DNA from: Bacillus tequilensis KCTC 13622
GTDB taxonomy: Bacteria > Bacillota > Bacilli > Bacillales > Bacillaceae
Direction: 5' to 3'
Length of the DNA: 55,419 nt
Assembly: GCF_000507145.1 (NCBI RefSeq)
Contig: NZ_AYTO01000006.1
Coordinates: 1 to 55,419, forward strand
A program made the position numbers and the translations under genes. Under the pieces are notes generated by a model. The model was given only the letters and a program-made list of their open reading frames with translations, was not told the DNA's origin and searched no databases. This document shows, piece after piece, positions 38,768 to 49,203 of this stretch; positions within the stretch are counted from its first letter, which is position 1; every line of letters begins with the position of its first letter.

Positions 38768-39749
38768 CCTTAAACCGGGTGTGGCAATTAAAGGAAAGTG
38801 GAACGGAAACACTTATACATTGCGTAAACAGCTTGGAAAAGGGGCTAATGGAATTGTTTATTTGGCAGAAGCATCAGATGGACATGTTGCCTTAAAGGTG
38901 AGTGATGACAGCCTGTCTATTACTTCTGAAGTGAATGTCTTGAAATCTTTCTCAAAGGCCCAGTCCGTTACGATGGGGCCTTCTTTTTTTGATACGGATG
39001 ATGCTTATATCCCCAGTGCCAATACGAAAGTTTCATTTTATGCAATGGAATACATAAAAGGGCCGCTGCTTTTAAAGTATGTCAATGATAAAGGAGCGGA
39101 ATGGATACCGGTATTGATGATTCAGCTGTTATCCAGCCTGTCGGCGCTTCACCAGCAAGGATGGATATTCGGAGATCTAAAACCTGATAATCTGATCGTC
39201 ACGGGCCCGCCCGCAAGAATTCGCTGTATTGATGTAGGCGGCACGACAAAGGAAGGCCGGGCGATAAAAGAGTATACGGAGTTTTACGACAGAGGTTATT
39301 GGGGGTATGGAACAAGAAAAGCAGAGCCATCCTATGATCTGTTCGCGGTTGCCATGATTATGATCAACAGTGTGTATAAAAAAGAATTCAAGAAAACAAA
39401 CCAGCCTAAGGAACAGCTTAATTCTCTGATCGAAGGGCACCCGCTACTGCAAAAGTATAAAAAAGTGCTTTTTTCAGCTCTGAACGGAGATTATCAATCC
39501 GCAGACGAAATGAAAAAAGGGATGCTTGACGCGGGACAAAAGGCAGCACAGAGAAAACAAGCTGTAAAAACAGCACCGCGGCCGGCCGCGAGACAAAGGC
39601 AGCAAAAACCGCGCCAAGGAAAAGTAACAAAGACGCGATACACACCTAAACAGAAGCCGGCTAAGTCGGGAGGGTTATTTGAAACAACACTTATCGTAAT
39701 CAGTGTTTTAGCGCTATATTTCGCCTACATTATCTTTTTCCTAATCTGA
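38733..39749 (+). CDS. yabT: YabT, membrane-anchored Hanks-type Ser/Thr kinase
   Basis: YabT is a DNA-stimulated kinase of sporulating cells reported to phosphorylate RecA and AbrB. The 338-residue protein has the glycine-rich loop LGKGANGIV (34-42), lysine K55 in ALK, the catalytic loop GDLKPDN (147-153, D148) and IDVGG (166-170) in place of DFG. After the kinase lies a basic linker rich in K, R and Q (~270-315), suited to DNA binding, then one C-terminal membrane helix (~317-337). ATG 38733 is taken, with AAGGAG at 38716-38721; the overlap with yabS suggests coupling. Confidence 0.93.
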   Translation: MMNDALTSLACSLKPGVAIKGKWNGNTYTLRKQLGKGANGIVYLAEASDGHVALKVSDDSLSITSEVNVLKSFSKAQSVTMGPSFFDTDDAYIPSANTKVSFYAMEYIKGPLLLKYVNDKGAEWIPVLMIQLLSSLSALHQQGWIFGDLKPDNLIVTGPPARIRCIDVGGTTKEGRAIKEYTEFYDRGYWGYGTRKAEPSYDLFAVAMIMINSVYKKEFKKTNQPKEQLNSLIEGHPLLQKYKKVLFSALNGDYQSADEMKKGMLDAGQKAAQRKQAVKTAPRPAARQRQQKPRQGKVTKTRYTPKQKPAKSGGLFETTLIVISVLALYFAYIIFFLI

Positions 39750-39781
39750 ATGGCGCGAACTGCAAAGCCTATGCTTCTTCT

Positions 39782-39810
39782 TTGCTTGGAAGGATTGAAA
39801 GTGATAGGAT
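39782..39810 (+). promoter_or_regulatory. Candidate sigma-A promoter of tilS-hprT
   Basis: TTGCTT (39782-39787), a 17-bp spacer and TAGGAT (39805-39810) with TGA in front. The transcript would begin near 39817, after the upstream ATG at 39811, which supports the GTG start of tilS. Confidence 0.55.
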
Positions 39811-39852
39811 ATGAATATCTTTAAAAAACCTGCTCATTGTGAGGAGGACATT

Positions 39853-41271
39853 GTGAAAAGTGTCGAAGATTTTTTTAATAAACACAATCTTACGTTAAAA
39901 GGGGCGACAATTATTGTAGGCGTTTCCGGCGGTCCGGACTCAATGGCTCTTCTTCACGCGCTGCATACATTATACGGCTGTTCAGCGAACATTATTGCGG
40001 CTCACGTCGACCATCAGTTCAGAGGCCTGGAATCTGAGGAAGACATGCGTTTTGTCCAAGCTTATTGTAAGGCTGAACAGCTCTCGTGCGAAACGGTTCA
40101 AATCAATGTAACCGCTTATGCACAGGAAAAAGGCCTCAACAAGCAGGCTGCAGCACGTGATTGCCGTTATCAATTTTTTGAGGAAATCATGACGAAGCAT
40201 CAAGCGGACTATCTGGCGCTCGCGCATCATGGTGACGACCAAGTTGAAACGATGCTTATGCGGCTGGCTAAGGGCACGCTTGGAGCGGGACTTGCGGGTA
40301 TGCAGCCGGTCAGACGTTTTGGGGCCGGGCGGATCATCAGGCCATTCTTAACCATTACAAAGGAAGAGATCCTTCATTATTGCCATAAAAACGGATTGAG
40401 CTACCGGACGGATGAAAGCAACGCCAAAGACGACTACACAAGAAACAGATTCAGAAAAACAGTGCTCCCGTTTTTAAAACAGGAGTCGCCGGATGTGCAT
40501 AAAAGGTTTCAGAAAGTCAGTGAGGCACTGACGGAAGATGAGCAATTCTTACAGTCATTAACGAAAGATGAAATGAATAAAGTAATCACAAGCAAGTCTA
40601 ATACATCAGTTGAAATCAATTCCTCTCTATTGCTTGCCCTCCCGATGCCTTTACAAAGAAGAGGAGTTCAACTAATATTAAACTATCTTTATGAAAACGG
40701 TCCATCATCCTTTTCAGCTCATCATATACAGCAGTTTCTTGATTGGGCGGAAAAGGGCGGTCCTTCAGGAGTATTGGACTTCCCACAAGGGCTGAAGGTG
40801 GTCAAATCATATCAGACATGTTTGTTTACATTTGAACAATGGCAGTGCAAAAATGTTCCCTTTGAATACCAGATAAGCGGAGCTGCTGATGAAATGGCAG
40901 TGCTCCCCAATGGATTTTTGATAGAGGCAAAGCATTATGCGGATTCGCCTGAAGAACATGGGAATGCTGTTTTTATTACAAGTGAAAAAAAGGTGCGATT
41001 TCCCTTAACGATCCGGACGAGAAAAACTGGAGACCGGATCAAACTAAAAGGGATGAACGGCTCGAAAAAGGTAAAGGATATATTTATTGATAAGAAAGTG
41101 CCGCTCCGAGAAAGAGACAACTGGCCGATTGTGACGGATGCAAGCGGTGAAATTATCTGGATACCGGGCTTGAAAAAATCAATTTTTGAAGATCTTGTGA
41201 TTCCAAACAGCGACCGCATTGTATTACAATATAGACAGCATGAAAAGTGTAGGGGGCAAGCAAAATCATGA
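39853..41271 (+). CDS. tilS: tRNA(Ile) lysidine synthetase
   Basis: TilS attaches lysine to C34 of the CAU-anticodon tRNA-Ile, changing both codon reading and aminoacylation; it is essential. The 472-residue protein has the PP-loop SGGPDSM near residue 27, an N-type ATP pyrophosphatase domain and the C-terminal substrate-binding domains. I chose GTG 39853, with GAGGAGG at 39841-39847; the upstream ATG at 39811 has no ribosome binding site and precedes the predicted transcript start. It overlaps hprT by 4 nt, and its product is known to interact with HprT. Confidence 0.95.
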   Translation: MKSVEDFFNKHNLTLKGATIIVGVSGGPDSMALLHALHTLYGCSANIIAAHVDHQFRGLESEEDMRFVQAYCKAEQLSCETVQINVTAYAQEKGLNKQAAARDCRYQFFEEIMTKHQADYLALAHHGDDQVETMLMRLAKGTLGAGLAGMQPVRRFGAGRIIRPFLTITKEEILHYCHKNGLSYRTDESNAKDDYTRNRFRKTVLPFLKQESPDVHKRFQKVSEALTEDEQFLQSLTKDEMNKVITSKSNTSVEINSSLLLALPMPLQRRGVQLILNYLYENGPSSFSAHHIQQFLDWAEKGGPSGVLDFPQGLKVVKSYQTCLFTFEQWQCKNVPFEYQISGAADEMAVLPNGFLIEAKHYADSPEEHGNAVFITSEKKVRFPLTIRTRKTGDRIKLKGMNGSKKVKDIFIDKKVPLRERDNWPIVTDASGEIIWIPGLKKSIFEDLVIPNSDRIVLQYRQHEKCRGQAKS

Positions 41272-41810
41272 TGAAACATGATATCGAGAAAGTACTGATC
41301 TCAGAGGAAGAGATACAGGAGAAAGTAAAAGAGTTAGGCGCAGAATTAACGAGCGAGTATCAAGATACATTTCCGTTGGCAATCGGTGTGTTAAAAGGAG
41401 CACTTCCTTTTATGGCGGATCTTATCAAGCATATTGATACATATTTGGAAATGGATTTCATGGATGTATCAAGCTACGGAAATTCTACGGTTTCATCTGG
41501 AGAAGTAAAAATCATCAAAGATTTGGATACATCTGTAGAGGGCCGGGACATCTTAATTATTGAAGATATCATCGACAGTGGGTTAACCTTAAGTTATCTA
41601 GTAGAGCTCTTCCGATACCGTAAAGCAAAATCAATTAAGATTGTTACCCTTTTGGATAAACCGAGCGGAAGAAAAGCGGACATCAAAGCAGATTTTGTAG
41701 GCTTTGAAGTGCCTGACGCGTTTGTTGTGGGTTACGGACTTGATTATGCTGAGCGCTATCGCAATCTGCCTTATATCGGAGTGTTAAAACCGGCAGTTTA
41801 TGAAAGCTGA
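41268..41810 (+). CDS. hprT: Hypoxanthine phosphoribosyltransferase
   Basis: Salvages hypoxanthine and guanine to IMP and GMP with PRPP. The 180-residue protein has the PRPP-binding loop [14 protein letters not shown] near residues 95-108 and the flexible-loop region [13 protein letters not shown] near residue 69. With TilS it is reported to activate ftsH transcription. It is coupled to tilS by an ATGA overlap. AGGGGG at 41251-41256 precedes the start. Confidence 0.96.
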   Translation: MMKHDIEKVLISEEEIQEKVKELGAELTSEYQDTFPLAIGVLKGALPFMADLIKHIDTYLEMDFMDVSSYGNSTVSSGEVKIIKDLDTSVEGRDILIIEDIIDSGLTLSYLVELFRYRKAKSIKIVTLLDKPSGRKADIKADFVGFEVPDAFVVGYGLDYAERYRNLPYIGVLKPAVYES

Positions 41811-41840
41811 TCGGCAGCCTGCTTCCGAGATGGTTATTGT

Positions 41841-41870
41841 TTGTATTGGAATGATTTTCTATGGTACTAT
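41841..41870 (+). promoter_or_regulatory. Promoter of ftsH
   Basis: TTGTAT (41841-41846), an 18-bp spacer and TACTAT (41865-41870) with extended TGG, about 38 bp before ftsH. Confidence 0.7.
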
Positions 41871-41907
41871 TGAACATAGTTGTGCTTACTGTGGGAGGAG
41901 GTAAGGA

Positions 41908-43821
41908 ATGAATCGGGTCTTCCGTAATACCATTTTTTATTTACTTATTTTATTAGTAGTAATCGGGGTTGTGAGCTACTTCCAGACCTCAAATCCGAAA
42001 ACAGAAAATATGTCGTACAGTACGTTCATCAATAACCTGGATGACGGGAAAGTTGATAGCGTATCGGTTCAGCCTGTCAGAGGTGTTTATGAGGTAAAAG
42101 GACAGCTGAAAAACTACGACAAAGATCGATACTTTTTGACTCATGTTCCTGAAGGAAAGGGAGCAGACCAGATATTTAATGCTTTGAAAAAGACAGATGT
42201 AAAGGTTGAGCCCGCTCAAGAAACAAGCGGATGGGTGACATTCCTGACGACCATCATTCCATTTGTCATTATCTTTATTCTGTTTTTCTTCCTGCTCAAT
42301 CAGGCTCAAGGCGGCGGCAGCCGTGTCATGAACTTTGGTAAGAGCAAGGCGAAGCTGTATACAGAGGAAAAGAAACGCGTCAAATTTAAGGACGTTGCAG
42401 GGGCTGACGAAGAAAAGCAAGAGCTTGTTGAAGTTGTTGAGTTTCTGAAAGATCCCCGCAAGTTTGCTGAGCTTGGCGCAAGAATACCTAAAGGCGTGCT
42501 TTTAGTCGGACCTCCGGGTACCGGTAAAACATTGCTGGCAAAAGCTTGTGCGGGTGAAGCCGGGGTGCCTTTCTTCAGCATCAGCGGATCTGATTTCGTT
42601 GAAATGTTTGTAGGTGTCGGTGCTTCCCGTGTGCGTGACCTGTTTGAAAATGCGAAAAAGAATGCGCCTTGTTTGATCTTTATCGATGAAATTGACGCAG
42701 TTGGACGCCAGCGTGGAGCAGGTCTCGGCGGCGGACACGATGAACGTGAACAGACGCTTAACCAATTGCTTGTTGAAATGGACGGATTCAGCGCTAATGA
42801 AGGAATTATCATCATTGCTGCGACGAACCGTGCGGACATCTTGGACCCTGCCTTACTTCGTCCGGGACGTTTTGACCGTCAAATCACAGTGGACCGCCCA
42901 GATGTCATTGGCCGTGAAGCTGTATTGAAAGTCCATGCGAGAAATAAACCGCTGGATGAAACGGTTAACTTGAAATCAATTGCCATGAGAACACCAGGAT
43001 TCTCAGGCGCGGACTTAGAAAATCTATTGAACGAAGCTGCTCTCGTGGCCGCTCGTCAAAACAAGAAAAAAATCGATGCGCGTGATATTGACGAAGCAAC
43101 GGACCGTGTTATTGCCGGACCTGCTAAGAAGAGCCGCGTCATCTCCAAGAAAGAACGCAATATCGTGGCTTATCACGAAGGCGGACACACCGTGATCGGA
43201 CTCGTTTTAGATGAGGCTGATATGGTGCATAAAGTAACGATTGTTCCTCGCGGCCAGGCTGGCGGTTATGCTGTTATGCTGCCGAGAGAAGACCGTTACT
43301 TCCAGACAAAGCCAGAGCTGCTTGATAAAATTGTCGGCCTCTTGGGCGGACGTGTCGCTGAAGAAATTATCTTCGGTGAAGTCAGCACTGGAGCGCACAA
43401 TGACTTCCAGCGTGCGACGAATATTGCAAGACGAATGGTTACAGAATTCGGTATGTCGGAAAAACTGGGACCGTTGCAATTTGGACAGTCTCAAGGCGGT
43501 CAGGTATTCTTAGGCCGTGATTTCAACAACGAACAGAACTACAGTGATCAAATCGCTTACGAAATCGATCAGGAGATTCAGCGTATCATTAAAGAATGTT
43601 ATGAGCGCGCGAAACAAATCCTGACTGAAAATCGTGACAAGCTTGAATTGATCGCCCAAACGCTTCTGAAAGTTGAAACGCTTGACGCTGAACAGATCAA
43701 ACACCTTATTGATCACGGGACATTGCCTGAGCGCAATTTCTCTGACGATGAGAAGAACGATGATGTGAAAGTAAACATTCTGACAAAAACAGAAGATAAG
43801 AAAGACGATACAAAAGAGTAA
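41908..43821 (+). CDS. ftsH: ATP-dependent membrane metalloprotease FtsH
   Basis: FtsH degrades membrane and regulatory proteins (such as Spo0M and Spo0E in Bacillus). The 637-residue protein has two membrane helices (~residues 7-25 and ~108-130) around an extracellular domain, an AAA+ ATPase with Walker A GPPGTGKT at 201-208, the SRH region near residues 307-318, and the zinc site HEGGH at 423-427. GGAGGAGG precedes the ATG, and a strong terminator follows. Confidence 0.98.
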   Translation: MNRVFRNTIFYLLILLVVIGVVSYFQTSNPKTENMSYSTFINNLDDGKVDSVSVQPVRGVYEVKGQLKNYDKDRYFLTHVPEGKGADQIFNALKKTDVKVEPAQETSGWVTFLTTIIPFVIIFILFFFLLNQAQGGGSRVMNFGKSKAKLYTEEKKRVKFKDVAGADEEKQELVEVVEFLKDPRKFAELGARIPKGVLLVGPPGTGKTLLAKACAGEAGVPFFSISGSDFVEMFVGVGASRVRDLFENAKKNAPCLIFIDEIDAVGRQRGAGLGGGHDEREQTLNQLLVEMDGFSANEGIIIIAATNRADILDPALLRPGRFDRQITVDRPDVIGREAVLKVHARNKPLDETVNLKSIAMRTPGFSGADLENLLNEAALVAARQNKKKIDARDIDEATDRVIAGPAKKSRVISKKERNIVAYHEGGHTVIGLVLDEADMVHKVTIVPRGQAGGYAVMLPREDRYFQTKPELLDKIVGLLGGRVAEEIIFGEVSTGAHNDFQRATNIARRMVTEFGMSEKLGPLQFGQSQGGQVFLGRDFNNEQNYSDQIAYEIDQEIQRIIKECYERAKQILTENRDKLELIAQTLLKVETLDAEQIKHLIDHGTLPERNFSDDEKNDDVKVNILTKTEDKKDDTKE

Positions 43822-43832
43822 CGTCTTCTCTG

Positions 43833-43863
43833 AAAACTGCCGGCTGATGCCGGCAGTTTTTTT
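43833..43863 (+). terminator. Terminator of ftsH
   Basis: CTGCCGGC / GCCGGCAG with a TGAT loop, A tract before and seven T after. Confidence 0.95.
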
Positions 43864-44008
43864 ATGTCAATCATGCCTCGGCAGCCTCTTTTGCAATCAT
43901 CCAATTCTGGTATCGATTTGTTTACAAATGAGCCGCTGATCGTGTATGGTATTGTAGAATGTTTGTAAAAAGTAAAGTAGAGAAACTATTCAAAAGTGGT
44001 GATAGAGG

Positions 44009-44785
44009 TTGTTACTGGTTATCGATGTGGGGAACACCAATACTGTACTTGGTGTATATCATGATGGAAAATTAGAATATCACTGGCGTATAGAAACAAG
44101 CAGGCATAAAACAGAAGATGAGTTTGGGATGATTTTGCGCTCCTTATTTGACCACTCCGGAATCATGTTTGAACAAATAGATGGCATCATTATTTCATCA
44201 GTAGTGCCGCCAATCATGTTTGCTTTAGAAAGAATGTGCACAAAATACTTTCATATCGAACCGCAAATTGTCGGTCCGGGTATGAAAACCGGTTTAAATA
44301 TAAAATATGACAATCCGAAAGAAGTGGGAGCAGACAGAATCGTAAATGCTGTCGCTGCGATACACTTATACGGCAATCCGTTAATTGTTGTCGATTTCGG
44401 AACTGCTACAACGTACTGCTATATTGATGAAAACAAACAATACATGGGCGGGGCGATTGCTCCTGGGATTACGATTTCGACAGAGGCGCTTTACTCGCGT
44501 GCGGCAAAGCTTCCGCGTATCGAAATCACCCGGCCTGACAATATTATCGGAAAGAACACTGTGAGCGCGATGCAATCTGGAATTTTATTTGGCTATGTCG
44601 GTCAAGTAGAAGGAATCGTCAAGCGAATGAAGTGGCAGGCAAAACAGGAACCAAAGGTCATTGCGACAGGAGGTCTTGCGCCGCTCATTGCAAACGAATC
44701 AGATTGCATAGATATCGTAGATCCATTTTTAACCCTAAAAGGGCTGGAATTGATTTATGAACGAAACCGCGTAGGTAGTGTATAG
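44009..44785 (+). CDS. coaX: Type III pantothenate kinase
   Basis: CoaX phosphorylates pantothenate, the first step of CoA synthesis; this type is not feedback-inhibited by CoA. The 258-residue ASKHA-fold protein has [11 protein letters not shown] at residues 6-16 and [10 protein letters not shown] near residue 125, with [11 protein letters not shown] in between. Translation probably starts at TTG 44009, behind GGTGAT at 43997-44002. A weak TTTACA/TATGGT pair lies at 43921-43950. hslO follows after 11 bp. Confidence 0.95.
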   Translation: MLLVIDVGNTNTVLGVYHDGKLEYHWRIETSRHKTEDEFGMILRSLFDHSGIMFEQIDGIIISSVVPPIMFALERMCTKYFHIEPQIVGPGMKTGLNIKYDNPKEVGADRIVNAVAAIHLYGNPLIVVDFGTATTYCYIDENKQYMGGAIAPGITISTEALYSRAAKLPRIEITRPDNIIGKNTVSAMQSGILFGYVGQVEGIVKRMKWQAKQEPKVIATGGLAPLIANESDCIDIVDPFLTLKGLELIYERNRVGSV

Positions 44786-44796
44786 GAGGTCTTGTA

Positions 44797-45672
44797 ATGG
44801 ATTATTTAGTAAAAGCACTTGCATATGACGGGAAAGTTCGCGCTTATGCAGCAAGAACAACTGATATGGTAAATGAGGGACAGAGACGCCATGGTACGTG
44901 GCCGACAGCATCCGCTGCACTGGGCCGTACAATGACAGCTTCACTTATGCTTGGGGCTATGCTGAAGGGCGATGATAAGCTGACCGTGAAAGTCGAGGGC
45001 GGAGGCCCAATCGGAGCAATTGTGGCTGATGCCAATGCCAAAGGGGAAGTCAGAGCATACGTCTCTAACCCGCAAGTTCATTTTGATTTAAATGAACAAG
45101 GCAAGCTTGATGTCAGACGTGCGGTAGGAACAAGCGGAACGTTAAGTGTCGTAAAAGATTTAGGGTTGCGCGAGTTCTTCACAGGACAAGTTGAAATCGT
45201 TTCGGGTGAATTGGGAGATGATTTCACTTACTATCTTGTGTCATCTGAGCAGGTTCCTTCATCTGTAGGCGTCGGTGTGCTCGTAAACCCTGACAACTCC
45301 ATTCTTGCGGCCGGCGGCTTTATTATTCAGCTTATGCCGGGAACAGATGATGAAACGATTACAAAAATTGAGCAGCGTCTATCCCAAGTTGAGCCGATTT
45401 CCAAGCTCATCCAAAAAGGACTGAAACCAGAAGAAATTTTAGAAGAAGTCCTAGGCGAGAAGCCTGAGATTTTGGAAACGATGCCTGTTAAATTCCATTG
45501 CCCTTGTTCAAAAGAACGTTTCGAAACAGCCATTTTAGGACTAGGCAAAAAAGAAATTCAAGATATGATAGAAGAAGATGGACAAGCCGAAGCAGTATGC
45601 CATTTTTGTAATGAAAAGTACTTATTTACAAAAGAAGAGCTGGAAGGGCTTCGTGACCAAACTACCCGCTAA
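44797..45672 (+). CDS. hslO: Redox-regulated chaperone Hsp33
   Basis: Hsp33 is a holdase switched on by oxidants: loss of zinc and disulfide formation unfold its linker. The 291-residue protein has the four-cysteine zinc switch C235, C237, C268 and C271 in the pattern CXCX30CXXC. TAGGAGG at 44783-44789 precedes the ATG. The stop codon is part of the terminator stem. It lies between coaX and the yacD-cysK pair, making a small thiol-related cluster. Confidence 0.96.
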   Translation: MDYLVKALAYDGKVRAYAARTTDMVNEGQRRHGTWPTASAALGRTMTASLMLGAMLKGDDKLTVKVEGGGPIGAIVADANAKGEVRAYVSNPQVHFDLNEQGKLDVRRAVGTSGTLSVVKDLGLREFFTGQVEIVSGELGDDFTYYLVSSEQVPSSVGVGVLVNPDNSILAAGGFIIQLMPGTDDETITKIEQRLSQVEPISKLIQKGLKPEEILEEVLGEKPEILETMPVKFHCPCSKERFETAILGLGKKEIQDMIEEDGQAEAVCHFCNEKYLFTKEELEGLRDQTTR

Positions 45673-45690
45673 GCTCTTTAGCGGGTTTTT
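45664..45690 (+). terminator. Terminator of hslO, overlapping its stop codon
   Basis: CCCGCTAA (45665-45672) pairs with TTAGCGGG (45678-45685), followed by TTTTT. The ascending arm ends with the hslO TAA stop. Confidence 0.92.
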
Positions 45691-45718
45691 AATTTAAGAA
45701 AAGGGGCTGAAAGCAGGT

Positions 45719-46612
45719 TTGAAATCAAGAACAATCTGGACCATTATTTTAGGGGCGCTGCTTGTTTGCTGTATATCTGTTGCATATACACTGACAAAAT
45801 CCCAAGCCGGCGCATCATCGTCCGGTGAGTCTATTGCGACTATCGGAGGCAAGAGCGTAACAAGAGAAGAATGGCTAAAAGAAATGGAAGACCAATATGG
45901 TAAGTCAACGCTTGAAGATATGATCAACGTCCGAGTCGTTGAACAGCTGGCCCAAAAGAACAACCTAAAAGTATCTAAGAGCGAAATTGATCGTGAGTTT
46001 TTGCTGATTAAAGCGGTCAACAATTCCTTTTACGAAAACGAACATACGACTGAGAAAGAGTGGAAAGACCAAATTCGTTATAATATCCTCCTTGAAGAAT
46101 TGTTAACAAGGGATATTGATATCTCAAACAAAGAATTGAAATCATTCTATAATAAAAATAAAGAGCTGTATCAATTTGATGATTCGTATCGAATTCGGCA
46201 CATTGTGGTAAAAGATGAAGAAGAAGCGAGAGAAGTCCTAAAAGAACTGAATGGCGGATCGAGCTTTGAAGCTGTCGCGGCGGAAAGGTCTACAGACAGG
46301 TATACATCGCCATACGGCGGAGATTTAGGCTTTGTTACAGAAGCATCAGACAACATTCCTTCAGCATACATTGAAGAAGCAAAAACACTCAAAGAGGATG
46401 AATGGTCTGGCAAACCGATAAAGGTCAGTAACGGATACGCCGTCATTCAGCTGAAAGAAAAACTAAAGGCAAGGACATTTTCATACGATGAGGTGAAAGA
46501 TCAGATCAGACGTCAAATCGCAATGGATCAGCTAGGTGATAAAGCCTCAGTCAAAACACTTTGGAAAGAAGCTGATGTATCATGGTTTTATGGGGAAAAA
46601 AGTACTAAGTGA
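45719..46612 (+). CDS. yacD: YacD, PpiC-type peptidyl-prolyl isomerase-like exported protein
   Basis: The 297-residue protein has an N-terminal signal or anchor helix (~residues 6-26), a SurA/PrsA-like N-domain and a parvulin domain (~residues 150-240, YRIRHIVVKDEEEA and SPYGGDLGFV). It probably helps fold exported proteins; it lacks the lipobox cysteine of PrsA, though C17-C18 lie within the hydrophobic helix. Translation seems to start at TTG 45719, with GGGGCTGAAAGCAGG upstream. The cysK -35 element begins at its stop. Confidence 0.85.
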   Translation: MKSRTIWTIILGALLVCCISVAYTLTKSQAGASSSGESIATIGGKSVTREEWLKEMEDQYGKSTLEDMINVRVVEQLAQKNNLKVSKSEIDREFLLIKAVNNSFYENEHTTEKEWKDQIRYNILLEELLTRDIDISNKELKSFYNKNKELYQFDDSYRIRHIVVKDEEEAREVLKELNGGSSFEAVAAERSTDRYTSPYGGDLGFVTEASDNIPSAYIEEAKTLKEDEWSGKPIKVSNGYAVIQLKEKLKARTFSYDEVKDQIRRQIAMDQLGDKASVKTLWKEADVSWFYGEKSTK

Positions 46613-46641
46613 TTGACAAAAAATTTTGAAATTGATAGATT
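46613..46641 (+). promoter_or_regulatory. Sigma-A promoter of cysK
   Basis: TTGACA (46613-46618) directly after the yacD stop, a 17-bp spacer and TAGATT (46636-46641). Confidence 0.7.
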
Positions 46642-46645
46642 ATAT

Positions 46646-46676
46646 ACATAATACCAATACAAATAGTCGGAAATTG
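46646..46676. promoter_or_regulatory. Possible CymR operator of cysK
   Basis: ATACCAATA and TAGTCGGAA form an imperfect dyad just downstream of the predicted transcript start. cysK is a known target of CymR, and from memory this resembles its sites; I cannot score it here. CymR acts together with CysK itself. Confidence 0.45.
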
Positions 46677-46687
46677 AGGTGTCGAGA

Positions 46688-47614
46688 ATGGTACGTGTAG
46701 CAAACTCCATTACTGAATTAATTGGGAATACGCCAATCGTTAAATTAAATCGCCTTACAGATGAAAACAGTGCGGATGTATATTTGAAGCTTGAATATAT
46801 GAACCCTGGAAGCAGTGTAAAAGACCGTATCGGTTTAGCTATGATTGAAGCCGCTGAAAAAGAAGGAAAATTAAAAGCCGGCGATACAATCATTGAACCG
46901 ACAAGCGGAAATACTGGAATCGGGCTTGCGATGGTTGCTGCGGCTAAAGGTTTCAAAGCTATTTTGGTGATGCCTGATACAATGAGCATGGAGCGCCGCA
47001 ACCTTCTTCGCGCATACGGTGCTGAGCTTGTGCTGACGCCTGGCGCGGAAGGCATGAAAGGCGCCATTCAGAAAGCTGAAGAGCTTGCTGAGAAGCACGG
47101 ATACTTTGTACCGCAGCAGTTTAATAACCCTTCTAACCCAGAAATTCACCGCCAAACAACAGGTAAAGAAATTGTTGAGCAATTCGGTGATGATCAGCTT
47201 GACGCATTTGTGGCCGGAATCGGCACAGGCGGAACGATTACGGGAGCGGGCGAAGTTCTGAAGGAAGCATACCCTTCCATCAAAATTTACGCTGTTGAAC
47301 CTTCGGATTCTCCAGTGCTTGCCGGAGGAAAACCAGGTCCCCACAAAATTCAGGGAATCGGAGCCGGATTTGTGCCAGACATCTTAAACACCGAAGTATA
47401 CGATGAAATCTTCCCTGTGAAGAATGAAGAAGCGTTTGAATATGCACGCAGAGCTGCACGTGAAGAAGGAATTCTCGGAGGCATCTCATCAGGCGCGGCG
47501 ATTTATGCTGCTCTTCAAGTAGCGAAAAAACTCGGAAAAGGCAAAAAAGTTTTGGCCGTCATTCCAAGTAACGGCGAACGTTATCTGAGCACGCCGCTGT
47601 ATCAATTCGATTAA
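46688..47614 (+). CDS. cysK: Cysteine synthase A (O-acetylserine thiol-lyase)
   Basis: Makes cysteine from O-acetylserine and sulfide. The 308-residue PLP enzyme has the cofactor lysine K45 in SSVKDRIG, the substrate loop TSGNTGIG near residue 71, and the phosphate-binding GTGGTITG near residue 178. It also serves as partner of the CymR repressor. I chose ATG 46688; the in-frame start three codons upstream lies in the GAGGTG ribosome binding site. Confidence 0.97.
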   Translation: MVRVANSITELIGNTPIVKLNRLTDENSADVYLKLEYMNPGSSVKDRIGLAMIEAAEKEGKLKAGDTIIEPTSGNTGIGLAMVAAAKGFKAILVMPDTMSMERRNLLRAYGAELVLTPGAEGMKGAIQKAEELAEKHGYFVPQQFNNPSNPEIHRQTTGKEIVEQFGDDQLDAFVAGIGTGGTITGAGEVLKEAYPSIKIYAVEPSDSPVLAGGKPGPHKIQGIGAGFVPDILNTEVYDEIFPVKNEEAFEYARRAAREEGILGGISSGAAIYAALQVAKKLGKGKKVLAVIPSNGERYLSTPLYQFD

Positions 47615-47620
47615 AATGCC

Positions 47621-47648
47621 AAACTCCCGGTCCGCCGGGAGTTTTTTT
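47621..47648 (+). terminator. Terminator of cysK
   Basis: ACTCCCGG / CCGGGAGT with a 3-nt loop, followed by seven T. Confidence 0.95.
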
Positions 47649-47777
47649 ATATTCGTGCATCAAATATGCCATGTCTGCGCCGAATGTTATGCTTGGAAGA
47701 GAAATTCACTTTTTTCAATAACAAGATTGCTTTACAATAAAAAAACAAGCAAAAAAGAAAATAGAGGAATGATATCA

Positions 47778-49190
47778 ATGGCACAACGCAGACCGGCAGG
47801 CAAAAAAGTACCTTTTCAAAAAGACTCATTCTTACAACAATATGAGAAACTTGCGCAATCCAGAAAACAGCATGTACTCCTTGAAAGTGCAAGAGGCGGC
47901 AGATACAGCATAGCCGGTCTTGATCCGATTGCGACGGTAAAAGGAAAAGACGGAATAACCACAATTAAGCATGGAGATGAGATGCTGTTTAAAGAAGGTG
48001 ACCCATTACGGGCCTTCCACAGCTGGTTTAAAACGCTGGAAACAGAAACAGATCACGAGCTTCCGGATTTTCAAGGCGGGGCAATCGGATTTCTCAGCTA
48101 TGATTACGCACGTTACATTGAAAATTTTAAAATGCTCTCACTAGATGATTTGGAAACACCGGATATTTATTTTCTGGTTTTTGATGATATAGCAGTTTAT
48201 GACCATCAAGATGAGTGTCTGTGGCTGATTACTCATGTGAATGGTTCTGATTACGAAACTGCGGACATGAAGCTTTCTGAGCTGGAGCGGCTGTGGCTGA
48301 CTGAGCTCCCTGCTGTCTCTTCGCGAGAGATGAAGCATGAAACAGACAGCTCCTTCGCGGCACCATTTACGGAGGAGGGGTTCTCGCAAGCTGTAGAGAA
48401 AATCAAACAATACATCGCCAGCGGAGATGTGTTTCAAGTCAACTTGTCAATCAGACAGTCGCAGTCACTGTCTGCCCACCCATATCAAATTTACAAGACT
48501 TTGAGAGAAGTAAACCCTTCTCCTTATATGGCCTATTTAGAAACACCTGATTTCCAAATCATTTGCGGATCGCCTGAACTGCTTGTCAGTAAAAAGGGCA
48601 AGCTATTAGAGACGAGGCCAATTGCAGGCACCCGTTCCAGAGGGGAAACCGATGAAGAAGACAAGGCGCTGGCAAACGAATTGATCCATAATGAAAAAGA
48701 ACGCGCAGAGCATGTCATGCTGGTTGATCTAGAGAGGAATGATCTTGGACGAGTATCACGTTACGGGTCTGTGAACGTGAACGAATTCATGGCAATTGAA
48801 AAATACTCGCATGTGATGCATATTGTATCTAATGTCCAAGGTGAACTGCAGGATGGATATGACGCGGTAGATATTATTCATGCTGTATTTCCCGGAGGAA
48901 CCATTACAGGTGCTCCCAAAGTAAGAACGATGGAAATTATAGAAGAACTTGAGCCGACACGCCGCGGGCTTTATACTGGATCTATAGGATGGTTTGGGTA
49001 TAATCACGATCTGCAGTTTAATATCGTCATTCGAACCATTTATGCAACCGGAGGGAAGGCATTTATGCAGTCCGGTGCAGGAGTTGTGATTGATTCCGTT
49101 CCAAAGCACGAATACAGGGAATCATTCAAAAAAGCTTTTGCAATGCAAAAGGCATTAGAGCTGAGCAAAGAAGAGACAAAAATTAGATGA
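47778..49190 (+). CDS. pabB: Aminodeoxychorismate synthase component I
   Basis: PabB converts chorismate, with ammonia from PabA, to 4-amino-4-deoxychorismate for folate. The 470-residue protein is of the chorismate-binding family: an N-terminal domain (~residues 10-160) and a C-terminal catalytic domain with [17 protein letters not shown] and [11 protein letters not shown] chose ATG 47778, with AGAGGA at 47763-47768; longer frames begin in the cysK terminator. It starts the folate gene cluster. Confidence 0.96.
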   Translation: MAQRRPAGKKVPFQKDSFLQQYEKLAQSRKQHVLLESARGGRYSIAGLDPIATVKGKDGITTIKHGDEMLFKEGDPLRAFHSWFKTLETETDHELPDFQGGAIGFLSYDYARYIENFKMLSLDDLETPDIYFLVFDDIAVYDHQDECLWLITHVNGSDYETADMKLSELERLWLTELPAVSSREMKHETDSSFAAPFTEEGFSQAVEKIKQYIASGDVFQVNLSIRQSQSLSAHPYQIYKTLREVNPSPYMAYLETPDFQIICGSPELLVSKKGKLLETRPIAGTRSRGETDEEDKALANELIHNEKERAEHVMLVDLERNDLGRVSRYGSVNVNEFMAIEKYSHVMHIVSNVQGELQDGYDAVDIIHAVFPGGTITGAPKVRTMEIIEELEPTRRGLYTGSIGWFGYNHDLQFNIVIRTIYATGGKAFMQSGAGVVIDSVPKHEYRESFKKAFAMQKALELSKEETKIR

Positions 49191-49203
49191 GGTGAGCCGA
49201 GAA

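Noticed and set aside
39811..39852. ATG-started N-terminal extension of tilS
   Set aside because: It lies upstream of the predicted transcript start and lacks a ribosome binding site; GTG 39853 has GAGGAGG.
47616..47777. 54-codon N-terminal extension of pabB
   Set aside because: It begins in the cysK terminator, and the PabB family starts near [10 protein letters not shown].
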